Shown here: positions 23,438-34,418 of the stretch, piece by piece
Layout of the letters: each line of letters begins with the position of its first letter
How positions within the stretch are numbered: the first letter of the stretch is position 1
Source: Euryodendron excelsum
Taxonomy: Eukaryota; Streptophyta; Magnoliopsida; Ericales; Pentaphylacaceae
Assembly (NCBI GenBank): GCA_033060915.1
Contig: CM065387.1
Span: 38,091,001 to 38,155,000 of the forward strand
Length of the DNA: 64,000 bases
Reading direction: 5' to 3'
The notes under the pieces: model-generated
What the model was told of the DNA's origin: nothing
Seen by the model: only the letters and a program-made list of their open reading frames with translations
The model's database searches: none
Position numbers and translations under genes: made by a program

Positions 23438-24954
23438 TGATTCCACTCTAAAAGTGTAATCTTAATCCTCTAATTAGTTGTTTGTTAGCCCCAATATGGG
23501 TATTAGAATAGGTTTTTAGCAATAAATTGATTTAAAGTGTTTTTTTCTATCTATTGTAGGTTTTTGGTGACAAAATGGCAAAAATGGGCTTAAAGTGAAG
23601 AAGTCCGTCCAGATGGTATGTTCAAACGGTCCTAACCATTCGAACAATGGGTTTGGATAGTTGAGGCATTTGAACGGTCCATTTAAATGGACGAAAAAGC
23701 ATTCGGATGCTACAACGAAAATTAGAGTTCCAAAGTCGAGTTTTCCCGTTCAAAGCCATTATAGAGTCGTGTTTTTCCGTTCGAAGAAAATATCGAGTCG
23801 TGATTTTGCATCTGAAGACCATCTGAACGATAAAATAACAGTTTGAACGGTTACTTCACCAACCAGACGGTCCGTCAGAATGCTTATCGGACGTCTGTCA
23901 GATGTATTTCGAACGAGGAGAGCAGATTTGCCCTACAACCCAACATTTGAAAGAAAAAGATGTTATATTTGTTTTTAGGTTTGAGCAGTTGGGGACAGAC
24001 TGAGAAAAGGGGAAAAAGTTGTATTTTGGGTAGATTTACTTTATATTGTTGTATTTAGGATTTTGGGAAGGTTTTAGTAAGATTTCTATTATTGTTTTGT
24101 TGTAATCCTTCACATTCTCTCAAGTTCAATATATATTTTTTGATTTATAGTTTAGATGTTGTATTTACACTTTGGCAAGCTTTCAACTATGGAATCAACA
24201 AGCTAACTTCATTATTTGGGGACAAATGCGAAGATCTACCAAGAAAAGCATAGAAAATGAAAGAGGAGTTCTAAATCTCATTGAATATCTATTTTGTATC
24301 TATTCTCTAATTATTTTGGAATTGATTGTTGTAGAAATCTTAGATCTATAATCATAGTTAGTAACATGTGATTTATTTCTAAAGAACCCATTAAAGATGA
24401 TAAAACTCAATTCCAAATTAATTAGAGATCCGTAAATCTTCAAAAGCTAAATTCTCTGAATCAAGGGTCCTTTGGACGATTCTTGATTTGAGTTTACCCA
24501 AAGTCCTTCTTTCAAAATCCGTGCTTCAATTGGTAGACAAAAGCATTTGCACCCAAACCACCTTTTTTAATCAATTTAAATCCCTACTTGTTTTCATTGA
24601 AATTTCGATTAGATAAAAAATTAATTTAGTTATACTTTATGTTATTGTAGTAGAATTCTCATGTTTGTCAAATTGCCCTAGCTACAGTCAAGGTTGTGTT
24701 TTTAATTTCATTTCAATTAATTGCTTAGTTGTTAGCAAAATAAATCCACAAACACCAAAAGATTTTCGGTCAATTTTAGTTACCATAGCCATCAAACCTG
24801 TCCTTGGCTTGCGACTTCAATTTGCATAGTTTTCTAAACTTTGCTCGTTTTTATTACTAGATTGGTATAAGTTCCATGGGAGAATACGATAGTGGGGATA
24901 CCCCCACTTAAACTACAACCACTTCCGACGTGGTGAGCAAAGAGAGTGAAGTCA
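23438..24954 (+). mobile_element. Athila-like 5' LTR, 1.5 kb
   Basis: It starts TGATTCCACTCTAAAAGTG and ends AGTCA, followed by a primer site, so it is the 5' LTR of the unit that continues to 30790. U3 holds a cluster of short palindromes around TTCGAA and GGTCCATTTAAATGGAC (23600-23900). It lies inside the copia element. The expected matching 3' LTR is not found before copia sequence resumes near 30790, so the right end has been lost. Confidence 0.75.
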
Positions 24955-24959
24955 TGTTT

Positions 24960-24977
24960 TGGCGTTGTTGCTAGGGA
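24960..24977 (+). other. Primer binding site, tRNA-Asp type
   Basis: TGGCGTTGTTGCTAGGGA differs from the tRNA-Asp complement TGGCGCCGTTGCCGGGGA only by C-to-T and G-to-A changes. It lies 5 bp after the LTR. Athila elements characteristically use this site. Confidence 0.7.
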
Positions 24978-25352
24978 ATTGAAGGAATAATCAAATTGCG
25001 AAAACGCAAAAATTGAAAATCATAAAAACAATGTGGGAATTGATCACCCACTTACGAGGGAAGCATCTACGGCTTCAAGCCTAGATAATTTATTCGAACT
25101 CAATGTGAATACCATGTTAGGATTTTTATTTCTTTCTTTTCAATAGTTCCTTTTGTTTGATCAATTAGTAGCATTGCATATTGCTAGAAGCATTAGAGGA
25201 GTTAGGATAGTGTATGCTTTATTTGCTAATTGGTGGTATTTGAGCATGTGGAGTGGGATGTTGGAGTTGAAAAGCCGTTGTCCAGCATATATATTATTTG
25301 TGTATGATGTGTTGACTAGGATTTAGGCATACTATTTGTGCATTGCATTTGC

Positions 25353-28300
25353 ATGTCCCATTGGGCACGAATAGACACTGGACGCCCTTTACGAGTCGAC
25401 CCACCATCACCGGTTAACACACTTTCTCCCAAAATTCCATTAGTAGTTGACTTAGGTACAACTCCTATGGAAGAAATAAATAATGAAGGTAGGCTACCTG
25501 ATGTTATTCCACTCAATCCAAATGTAATGCTAAACCCACCAATGGGTGGATTGCAACCCTAACCTCCTTTAAATCCGGCATATGGTTTAAGGGGTGAAAC
25601 CATGGAAAATGCGAACAACCATGGGGACATGGAGGCTCCCTAATTCTAGTTGAGAGATTTCTTGAACCCACCGCAGCAAGTGTCGAGTTCTTGCCTTGTT
25701 ATTCCGCCCCACTATGCCACCTTGAACATAAGGCTGGGCATGATGCAAACGCTTCCTCAATTTGACGGGGAAGATTCTGAAAGGCCTTATGCCTTCATAA
25801 AGGAATTTGAGGATGCATGCTCCTTAGTGATGGATGATTACACTCCAAAAAGTGTAATTTAAAGTCCTTAAACAACTATTGTTAGTCCAATTAGGGTTAT
25901 TTCTCATTTTAGTATAATAATTGTTATAATAAGTGTTTGTAGGTATTTTGCAGGTTTCAAGTGGAGAAAAGGGCGAATTTAGAGCAAAATAAGCTGAAAT
26001 GTGCATTAACCACACGTACGGTTGGAGTTACCATACGTACGGTGGGACCACCCTAACTTCCACCGTACGTACGCTTGCAGCAAATCCCCAAACTTCAGAG
26101 AGCTCGAATTAGAGTAAAGAAGACGGTACATACGGTATGTTCACCGTACATACGTACGGTATTGGCAATTCTAGCCCGAGTTTTGCAGCTATATCTTAGG
26201 GAAATGACGCGATTTTGGGGATCTATCTCCATTTTTAGGCTAGATTTTCAGTTACTACGAATTGTAGAGAGAGAAAGTGGGTTTATATTGTATTTTTCTC
26301 CATTTTCTTATACTTTCTTTGTAATCAAACACCAATTTCATCATCAATCGATGAGAAATTTGCAATTCTTCATGCTTTATCTTATGGAATCAAGTAGCTA
26401 AACTCATCCTTGGATGCAATTGTGAAGATCTACCAAGGATCTTCAGGGTCTTCAATGGAGGTATATACACTTCAATGATTTATCTTATGAATTCTTCAAA
26501 TTCATATCAATTTTATTGTAAATCTATAGAAAATTTGGATTCATAATCACTTTTGGTAATTTCTATGCACAATTCCTTAATTGGTATAGGTATTGTACAA
26601 ATTATGATTTGCTTCTAAGATTCTTAACCATCGAATACCAATTTACATCCAATTGAGTATGAATTTCCGTTTTTATAGTCTAAATCTTCTGAATTAAGGA
26701 TCTGCTGAGTGATTCCTTAATTTGAGTATACAAATCCTTCATTGAGACACTTGTAGAGATTTGGTAGATTAGATCAATTGTATTCAAGTCGTTCATTAAT
26801 CGTTTTCAAATCTAGTTATAATTGCTTTCAACCCTTAGTGTAATTAGCTTACATTAGTAGTCTACACTATCTCACTATTCAAACACTTTTGGTCTTATTT
26901 GTAGTTAATTTCAATTTGTTAAGTGATTTCCTAATTCACCTCAATTGGTTGGTTATTTTGCTCTTGTGTATTGCCTATATTAGGTTTGATCATTTGGGAG
27001 AACGATACTAGTACTTGCCGGGATTTTATTTCGATCAACACCTGTACAACTTGTAGGAAGCTCAAGTCCATTTCACCTTTGCGAGTGATTCAATGGACAA
27101 CTCGTGTCCCCGAGAAATCTTTTTTCTCAAACTCTTTCCATTTTGTTTAAAGGACACTGCCAACATGTGGTTCAATTCTTTGAGGCCACTCTCTATCCAC
27201 TTTTGGAAAATTCTTCGAAGGGATTTTTTGAAAAAGTTTTTTTTCCAAAAAATAGAACAGAGGTGCTTAGACGCCAAATCTCGCAATTTTCTCCCATGTT
27301 GGGAGAATCATTTTTTCAGTGTTGGGAGAGGTTTAAAGAGCTTCTAGTTTCTTTCCTATACGATGGCTTTGCCGAATGGCACATCATCAACATCTTTTAC
27401 TCTTCTCTAATGCCTCAACTCAAACAATTCGTTGAGACTATGTGTGCGGGAACTTTTTTGCATAAGCAATCTTACGAAACTTATTCATACTTTGATTACC
27501 TCGCTAATTTGGCTCGCGATTGGGCAATCACCCGGACCCAAAATCCCAAAGGTAGACCCAACACACAAGGTACAAAATATCAATTGAAATAGGTTAATGA
27601 TATGAATGCTAGGCTTGCCACCATTGCGAGAAAATTAGAGGCTTTAGAGTTTAAGAATGTAAGTTCGGTGGGGAGTGAAGAGCCTAAGGGATTGTGTTGT
27701 GTAGTTTGTGAGACCAAAGAGCACGACACCAAGTCGTGCCCAGTTATCCCGAGGATTAAGGAAGCCTTGCATGGCCAAGCCAATGCTATTGGCCAATACA
27801 ATGGAGGTGGGGGAAACGCCTACTCCAATACCTACAACTTGGGATAGAGGGATCATCCTAACTTTGGATGGCGCAATGAGGGGATTTCGAATCCCCAAGC
27901 TTATCAAGAAGGGTATCATAACCCTCAAACTTATCAAGTACCTCCTCCACCATCATAACCACAACATTACCAACCTCTATCGGTCACATCATTTCCAACC
28001 CAACCGAAACCATTCCAACCTCCACCTCAAGCTCAACCTAACTCATATCACCCCCCACATCGAAGTTCGTTGGAGGCTACCCTCCAACAATTTATTCAAA
28101 CCCAAGGGGGGTAAATTCACGGATTGATAAAACTTTGGATGACATCAAGAGTCAATTGACTCTTCTCACACAAGCTTTGATCTTTATTGAAAAGGGTAAA
28201 TTACCCACACAACCTCAACCTAATCCATCTAGGCAAGTGCATTCCACCGAAACCTTGACCGAACCTTTAACTAGCCACGGGAATGTTTTGGCCATCACAA

Positions 28301-29286
28301 CTTTGAGGAGTGGTAAGGCTATTGACAAGACCATCCTTCCTAGTGACCCTAAGGGTAAGGAAAAAATGTCTAAGGCAGATGAGGGTTCAGGCATTAATGA
28401 GGAAGAGCCTAGTAAACTTAAAGAAGATGAGAGAGTGCCAAGTGAGGAGGAGGGGAGTGAGAATGAAAAAAATGAGAAAGAAAAAAAAGAGGAAGAGAAT
28501 TGTGAGAAGAAAGAGAAGAGTGGGTCTATGCCCAATGGTGAGAAAGCTTTGAGAAAGAAACGTGAGATCTTGGCTCATGCCCCATTTTCTCACCGGTTAG
28601 TTAAACCCAAAAATAAATTAAGTTTTGAAATTTATGAGACTTTCAAGTAAGTCAAAATAAATCTACCTCTCTTACAAGCCATTAAACAAGTGCCCTCTTA
28701 TGCTAAATTTCTTAAGGATTTATGCACTGTTAAGAGGAGGTTGAATCTGAGAGAGAATGCGTTTCTTGCTAAGGATGTCTATTCCGTAGTCTAAGTCAAG
28801 ACCTCACCAAAGTACAAAGATCCCAGTTGTCCTACCGTGACATGCGTCATAGGAGACCATAGGATAAAGGGTTGCATTTTAGACTTGGGGTCTAGGGTGA
28901 ATTTATTGCCGTACTTAGTGTACGAGCAATTGGGACTAGGTGAGTTGAAACCTACTAGGATCACACTCTAGTTAGCGGACTGATCTATCAAAGCCTCTAG
29001 GGGAATAGTGGAGGATGTCTTAGTGAAAGTTGATAAGTTTTATTACCCAGCCGATTTTGTGGTTTTAGATACCCAACCGGTTGTAGACCCCCATGCCCGA
29101 AACCATATTCTTATCATTTTGGGCCGAGCCTTTCTAGCCACATGTGATGCCATCATCCATGTGCGAGGAGGTCTCTTGAAGTTGTCTTTTAGGAACATGC
29201 CCGTTGAACTTAACATGTTTAATGCGGGGAAACAATCGGGGGATTTAGAGGACGTTCGAGAAGTGAACCTTATTGACTCTAGCTAG
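25353..29286 (+). pseudogene. Athila-like gag-protease, interrupted and frameshifted
   Basis: From ATG 25353: a Pro-rich N-terminus, then TLPQFDGEDSERPYAFIKEF (start of the gag core), a solo LTR inserted at 25835-27092, then LFPFCLKDTANMWFNSL, a frameshift, and WERFKELL. A CCHC zinc knuckle C-x2-C-x4-H-x4-C follows at about 27697-27740. After it come NHPNFGW-like and TTLRSGK motifs typical of Athila Gag, and an acidic Lys/Glu stretch to 28650. The protease follows: DLGS at 28882-28893 where retropepsins have D(T/L)G(A/S), then LLPYLVYEQLGLGELKP and ILIILGRAFLAT (flap and C-terminal motif). It stops at TAG 29284. At least five nonsense codons or frameshifts. No reverse transcriptase, RNase H or integrase follows. 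Confidence 0.85.
25835..27092 (+). mobile_element. Solo LTR (Athila-like family) inside gag
   Basis: It starts TGATTACACTCCAAAAAGTG and ends GTGATTCA. A perfect TSD ATGGA lies at 25830-25834 and 27093-27097. Removing the LTR and one TSD returns gag to the same reading frame. U3 carries a cluster of GTACGTAC-type palindromes (26009-26166). It has the same start as the LTR at 23438 but a different palindrome core, so it is a sub-family member. Confidence 0.9.
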
Positions 29287-29949
29287 AAGTGCTTGCACCC
29301 GCGTGCTTAGGGATCCATCCCCTTCGTGATTATTTTGACATGGGTGATCGAGGCTGCATTCGAGGCCCCAATTGTTGGCATAGCTCGTCACCAGCCATCG
29401 AGGGAGGCCATTGGTAGGTCCACCATCTAGCATGGGTTGGGATCTCGTAGATTGCAACAACAACAGGAGCAGTACCAGCCATAGCCACAGATGCTTGCTC
29501 AACAGCAATAAGCACTGATTCCTGAGCAGGAGCAGCCGGACCTTGCTGACCCAGACCAGTACAACCCAGATATTCAACAGTAGCAATAGCACTTCTAGCC
29601 ACCGCAGATGCCTGACCAGGTTTTACATATGCTTGAGCAGATGCGGTAGACATTGGATGTTTTAGCTGCAACATTTGCACGATATTCTACTGATATTGCT
29701 AGATTGGAGGCTGCAGGAGCGGCCCAACATCGAGAGGTTTTAGCTACTCAGGCTGCTCATGCAATTCATGTTGCTACACTTAAGGGCCAGATCCAAGTCC
29801 AATCTAAGCATATTGCTGCACTCCAGGGTTAGACCTGAGGCTAGACTAGGATTATTGAGGAGTTATTTGTTGAGGTTCGGGCTCTTAGGGCAGCTGTAGC
29901 ACCATCTCCTGATGATGATAGAGATGATTGACCAGAGTCTAGGGTTTAG
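29287..29949 (+). pseudogene. Athila-like accessory ORF tail, third copy
   Basis: Directly after the protease stop, the sequence shifts to a Gln-rich then Ala/Leu-rich region (roughly 29440-29850, for example ARLEAAGAAQHREVLATQ, coiled-coil-like). It ends in an acidic segment with PSPDDDRDD and SRV before TAG 29947-29949. It resembles the tails ending at 5867 and 47014. Scattered TAG codons sit at CAG positions. The whole polymerase region expected between protease and this tail is absent. Confidence 0.5.
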
Positions 29950-30787
29950 ATGCTTTTCGTACACGCATAGCATATCATTACATTATGTTTTGTATCTAAA
30001 ATCTTATTTTGAGATAGTGGATTATGTTATGAGCTTTCTTTACTGTACGTCATTTATTTTGTATAACCTTTATATCTATCTTATATTTTTGGGTTGTTTA
30101 GCTACAGGTGTGCTCAGATTTTGGTATATATTACTCACTTGTACTGTTTTGATGAAAATTTTGGCATTGTATGGTATTGGTATCAATCTTTATTTCGCTC
30201 ACACATCTATTTACATCTCTCATTATTTATGCTATTGTAATTTTTTTGCGATGGATGTGTGGACTCGTTATTTTTATGCACCATACCGCTATTTTTGACA
30301 ATATAACCCAACCTAGATTAAGATGGACTCGTTTTCTTATTTTTGACTCCATGGGAAGTGTTTGATTCATGTATCGGTAGAAAGTTATACACTTTTAACT
30401 CAAGTTGTGCTATGTAACATATTTTTGTTACTCTACTTTGCATTTTCATTCATACTTAGTGGAGATTATTACCTTGTGAGCTTTAGAGTGTTTATCGTCT
30501 TTTTAAGTGTTTACATTTACTCAAGGATTGATTTTTCACCATCATTTCTCTTGAATAACTTCTTTTTATGCTTGCATTTAGTTCATAAGATGAGTTTCGA
30601 TATTGACATTGACACTTTTACTCTATGGAATATTATAGTTTGGCCCCTTTATGTAATTCTAGGCCCATATCCTTCTTGATAGCCATTATTCTTTTTATTT
30701 CACCATATGAACCCTTTATCATTTCATTTGTCACCAACTTCTTCCTTGAAAGATATCACTGCAGTTTTGGTACTTCATCACCCTATT
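29950..30787 (+). mobile_element. Athila-like 3' non-coding region
   Basis: T-rich, no convincing ORF. 30470-30560 resembles 3025-3160 in copy A. It ends where copia gag resumes, near 30788-30815, without a visible LTR or TSD. Confidence 0.5.
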
Positions 30788-31373
30788 CTATGGACGAGGG
30801 ACGAGTTTTGATTCATGGATGAGATAGTTAATTGCAGCAAGCTTGTCTACAATATTCTTCAATTGTGCAAGATAATCTTCTATTGAAAGAGTTCCCTTCT
30901 TCATATTCTGTAGACGGTCACACAGATAATTCACTCGTGCCTGCGACTGTTGCTGAAAAATTATTTCAAGGGTTTCCCACACTCCACGAGAGGTTTGCAA
31001 ACCAAGAACATGTGCCCAAGCACTAGGGGATAAAGTTGCCTTAAGACAACTTACCAAGAACTGATCCATCCTAATCCATTCTCTGTGTGCTAGATTGTCA
31101 ATCTGTGCATTGGCTTTCTCATCAAGAATTTTTCTTGATGGTGCAGCAATGGTGCCATCTATATAGCCAAAAAGTTCATTGCAAAATAGTATCGGCATGA
31201 ATCGGCCTCTCCATAATAGGTACTTTTCTGAATCTAGTTTCACAAATACATGATTGATGATATTCTGAATGGGAAAGGTTAGAACAGAGGAAGAAGAAGA
31301 GGAGGACACCGAAGAAGAGGAAGAACTCGACAGAAGGAGAGGACTAAGAGTAGCCAGATTCACTGAAGTGGCA
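30788..31373 (-). pseudogene. Ty1-copia gag, N-terminal part
   Basis: The minus-strand frame of about 190 codons shows the UBN2/Retrotran_gag_2 pattern: KLDSEKYLLWRGRFMPIL, then GYIDGTIAAPS, then WIRMDQFLVSCLKATLS, then VWETLEIIFQQQSQARV and MKKGTLSIEDYLAQLKNIVD. It begins right after the primer site with a Ser-rich stretch. The first codon of the frame is GTG, with no clear ATG, so the original start is damaged. The frame ends at 30788, at the joint with Athila-like DNA. The zinc knuckle, protease and integrase are gone. Partner of the RT/RNase H remnant at 21917-23437. Confidence 0.85.
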
Positions 31374-31385
31374 GCTCTGATACCA
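31374..31385 (-). other. Copia primer binding site (initiator tRNA-Met)
   Basis: Minus strand TGGTATCAGAGC, the standard plant copia primer site, touches the LTR. Confidence 0.9.
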
Positions 31386-31687
31386 TGAAAGATTGACTAG
31401 TTTGAGAGAATGGCTTATCTTTCATTATCTAATACAACACACTTACGTACAAGAGATGTTAGGACATCAAACAAGATCACTGGATTGCAGGGATTTACAA
31501 CAAGAAGAAAGGTCAAGTCTAGCAGCCAAGATCCCTGGATTGCAGGGATTTACAATCAAGCAATGTCAAAAATATACAACCAAGTAAAAGTGAAAGCCAT
31601 GCTACAAGATATACAACCACCATAAAGTCATGAATACATAAACAAAGTCAAAAGTAGCAACTTCACTGCTACTCCCTATTAGTGTCA
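31386..31687 (-). mobile_element. Copia 5' LTR, about 302 bp
   Basis: It runs from TG at 31386 to CA at 31687 and shares most of its length with 21727-21904. It has an internal direct repeat: TGGATTGCAGGGATTTACAA occurs at about 31482 and again at 31536. Confidence 0.8.
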
Positions 31688-32231
31688 TGCATATTGCCTC
31701 ATTATACTTAATTCAAATATAAGCATTGTATTTTGCCGAATTCAAGTTTGTTAAACACATGGATGTTGGATATGTGGAGGAAAAGCAAATGGAAAGGAAA
31801 AATCAAGAAAAAGTTGAATTGCAAGAAGCTAAAATTAGTTCTCTTTTCTGTTAGGTTAGGAAAATGAGAAGAAAATGAACAATATTTGTTAAACACATTA
31901 TTTTTTGTTTGGTTACAATTAAAAATAGTATATATTAGTAATTTCACTTCCCTTTCATTTTCTTTCCCTTGTCAAATCTGACATCCAAACATAGTGCAAG
32001 AAAGCTCCATATTTTTCCATTCTGAAAATAACAAATTTTTTATTAAAGAAATTTACCAATTAAGAGGTCAACTTTGTGGGCTTTGTTCATTGGCTATTGT
32101 CTCTAGGTTTATCATGACCTTGCAATCCATCAATGCAAACCATTGGGTGGGCTGAAAAACTAGTAACTTCACAAGCCATTGATTCATAAGGTAATGAGAC
32201 ACAAGAGACTGAATCCAATACTATGAGGGTA
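31688..32231. other. Gene-free stretch
   Basis: AT-rich. No ORF or element recognised. Confidence 0.4.
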
Positions 32232-32236
32232 GTTAT

Positions 32237-32741
32237 TGTTACAACTCGAATTCTCGATCCCTGGACAACTCAAATCGTGACACTGTAATAATACTAGCAT
32301 AACATAACCATGAACTAAAACTCCTCTTATTACTAAATTAAAGAAGATACTATATAGATAGTTCCCTACACCCAATAACAAGTGCAGTTTCAACTCTCAA
32401 GGTGTGGTACATCAACTCCGAAAGAAATTTACAATAATAAACTAAAGTAGTTCTGCATTCACGATAAAATCCTCCAGAATCATTTCCTTGTCCCCAGCTA
32501 AATATTGCTATCTGAAAACATTCCATGAAATGAGGCTGTGCTATGAAGCACAAAAGAAAAATAACAACCCGCATAATAATAAGTTTGTAGTTTAAGTACT
32601 AAAACAGTTGCAAAATTGAGACATCAATTTATAAAACCTGTTTTAACAAAACACCCAAGTTCTGGTAATATAAGCCAGAAAATATAATAGTAATCTTTTG
32701 AAATTAAATTCACTGTACAAGTCTTTAAACAGGGTAAAACA
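32237..32741 (-). mobile_element. Solo LTR, 505 bp
   Basis: Perfect TSD GTTAT at 32232-32236 and 32742-32746. On the minus strand it starts TGTTTTACCCTG and ends GAGTTGTAACA. There is no internal domain or second LTR. I cannot assign the lineage with confidence; a small gypsy LTR is my guess. Confidence 0.75.
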
Positions 32742-32751
32742 GTTATATTGT

Positions 32752-32898
32752 GGCATCACCCCTTTCAAGCCCAATCACTACATTCAAAACACAAGTGATG
32801 GCATCACCCATTTCAAACCCAATCACTTTCACTACAATGGAATCACCCCTTTCGAGCCAATAACTTTCAGTGACGGCATCACCCTTTTCGAGCCCAGT
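32752..32898. repeat. Short degenerate tandem repeat, four units
   Basis: Units of 36-48 bp, each starting GG(C/A)ATCACCC and containing TTTC(A/G)A(G/A)CC. The array ends exactly at the LTR start at 32899. Confidence 0.7.
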
Positions 32899-34396
32899 TA
32901 ATTGCGCTTCAAATTATAAGACCTTAACTTGTGCTTTGTTACCCTTAGTTTAGGATTGTATATGCCTTTTAGTTATATTTTAGTATTAATTAGGTTTATT
33001 TTTTTTTTTTTTAGGTTTTGAAATTAAATTGGAGTACTTCAGATGCAATTCAGACAAAGGTTTGAAGAGGATGCTGTCAGAGTATAAGCTGCTGAAGCTG
33101 TGGTATAAACTATTGGAATACGCAGAGCTAATACTTTGGATTGTCGTATCTGGCAAACCAAAAGTTTTGCAGGGTTCTATAATATACCGATTTCATGTAA
33201 CTTTTTGAGAGCTATTTAGATAAGTCGTTAGAAGTACCGTTCGAACACTTTTTGAGACCATTCGAATGGCCATTCGAATGACCTTCTAATAGTCCTAGAC
33301 GTTCGAATAGCCTTCTAGCCTGATCATTTGAATGCTCTTCCAAGAGTTCGAATGCCCGTTCAAACTCCTTCCTCCCCGTTTGAAATTTCAAAGGTTGTTT
33401 TGTTTGTTTGAATCAGGTCAGAAGACCATTCATATGCCCGTTCGAACAGTAAGCCTAGCATTCGAATGGTTCAACCAAAATTCTGACTTTCTGCAGCCTA
33501 TTCAAAGACAAATTTGGGCCTAGTTCGGGAGATCTTTTTCTTTTATTAGTTTTGGGGTTTCTTTGAGAGCTTTATGAGTAGATTAGAGTATAAATGTATA
33601 GCTTTTTCATAGTTTTTCAATTCCTGTAATCATATTCAACAGTTTTCATAGTTTTTCAATCCCTGTAATCATATTCAGTCTTTCAATATATATTTCATTT
33701 ATCTATAATAGCATTGAGTAGCTATATCTCATCTTGAGATCAATTGAAGATCTTAAATGAACAATAGAGTCAATTGGATTTCAATATTTAAATATTTTTC
33801 TAAATTTTTTGGGATCAAACCCTAGATATTTATGAAAACTTAGATGTTTGACTATATTTGGTAATACTTGTGCATGGACCTGTGTTTAGTATATGTACTA
33901 CACAAATCGATGTTATGCATCTTTGATTCTAAAAGTGATTCAATCTAGAGTAGATATCTATGAAAACCTAGATGTTTTATTGTGCTTAGCAACAAGTCGA
34001 TAGTATGCATCTTTTACCCTAAGTTTGATTGTTAAAGAATAATTGTTTTTATCACTAAATCTTCCGAATCAAAGACTCACAACGCAGTCAATGATTAGAG
34101 TTATAAAAAACTTCCACTGGAATTTCAGGTGAAGCAATTGATTTGATTAATTGGTTTTAAGACTTATTCTGATTAATTTAGAATCATTTTCATAGTTGAG
34201 CTTAGGATAATCAAACTCATTCTCTACACTATTTTTTTTTTAATTTTATTGGAGTGTTTTCCAAAAATTTCTAAAGTAAAGTGAGTTTTTCTAAATGTGC
34301 TAACCCTCTTTCCTATGGATCGACCTCACCGAGTAATTATTATTACATCGTAGCCGTACACTAGTGGTTATTTATTGCACGTTTTTGGACCAATCA
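32899..34396 (+). mobile_element. Athila-like 5' LTR, 1.5 kb
   Basis: It starts TAATTGCGCTTC (TG mutated to TA; the copy ending at 41661 has TGATTGCGCTTC) and ends CCAATCA. A dense cluster of CATTCGAATG-type palindromes lies at 33230-33480. A primer site follows at 34401. It is the 5' LTR of the element whose gag-like frame starts at 34721. Confidence 0.8.
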
Positions 34397-34400
34397 GTTT

Positions 34401-34418
34401 TGGCACCATTACTAGGGA
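34401..34418 (+). other. Primer binding site, tRNA-Asp type
   Basis: TGGCACCATTACTAGGGA matches TGGCGCCGTTGCCGGGGA apart from transitions (G-to-A, C-to-T), 4 bp after the LTR end. Confidence 0.75.

Noticed and set aside
28215..28593. Ser/Phe/Leu-rich antisense frames over the acidic Gag tail
   Set aside because: Antisense of a Lys/Glu-rich coding stretch; same effect at 39858-40088.
29912..30822. Hydrophobic plus-strand frames (128, 105 and 65 codons)
   Set aside because: T-rich non-coding retroelement DNA gives Phe/Leu/Tyr-rich frames; the related DNA of copy A has no such frames.
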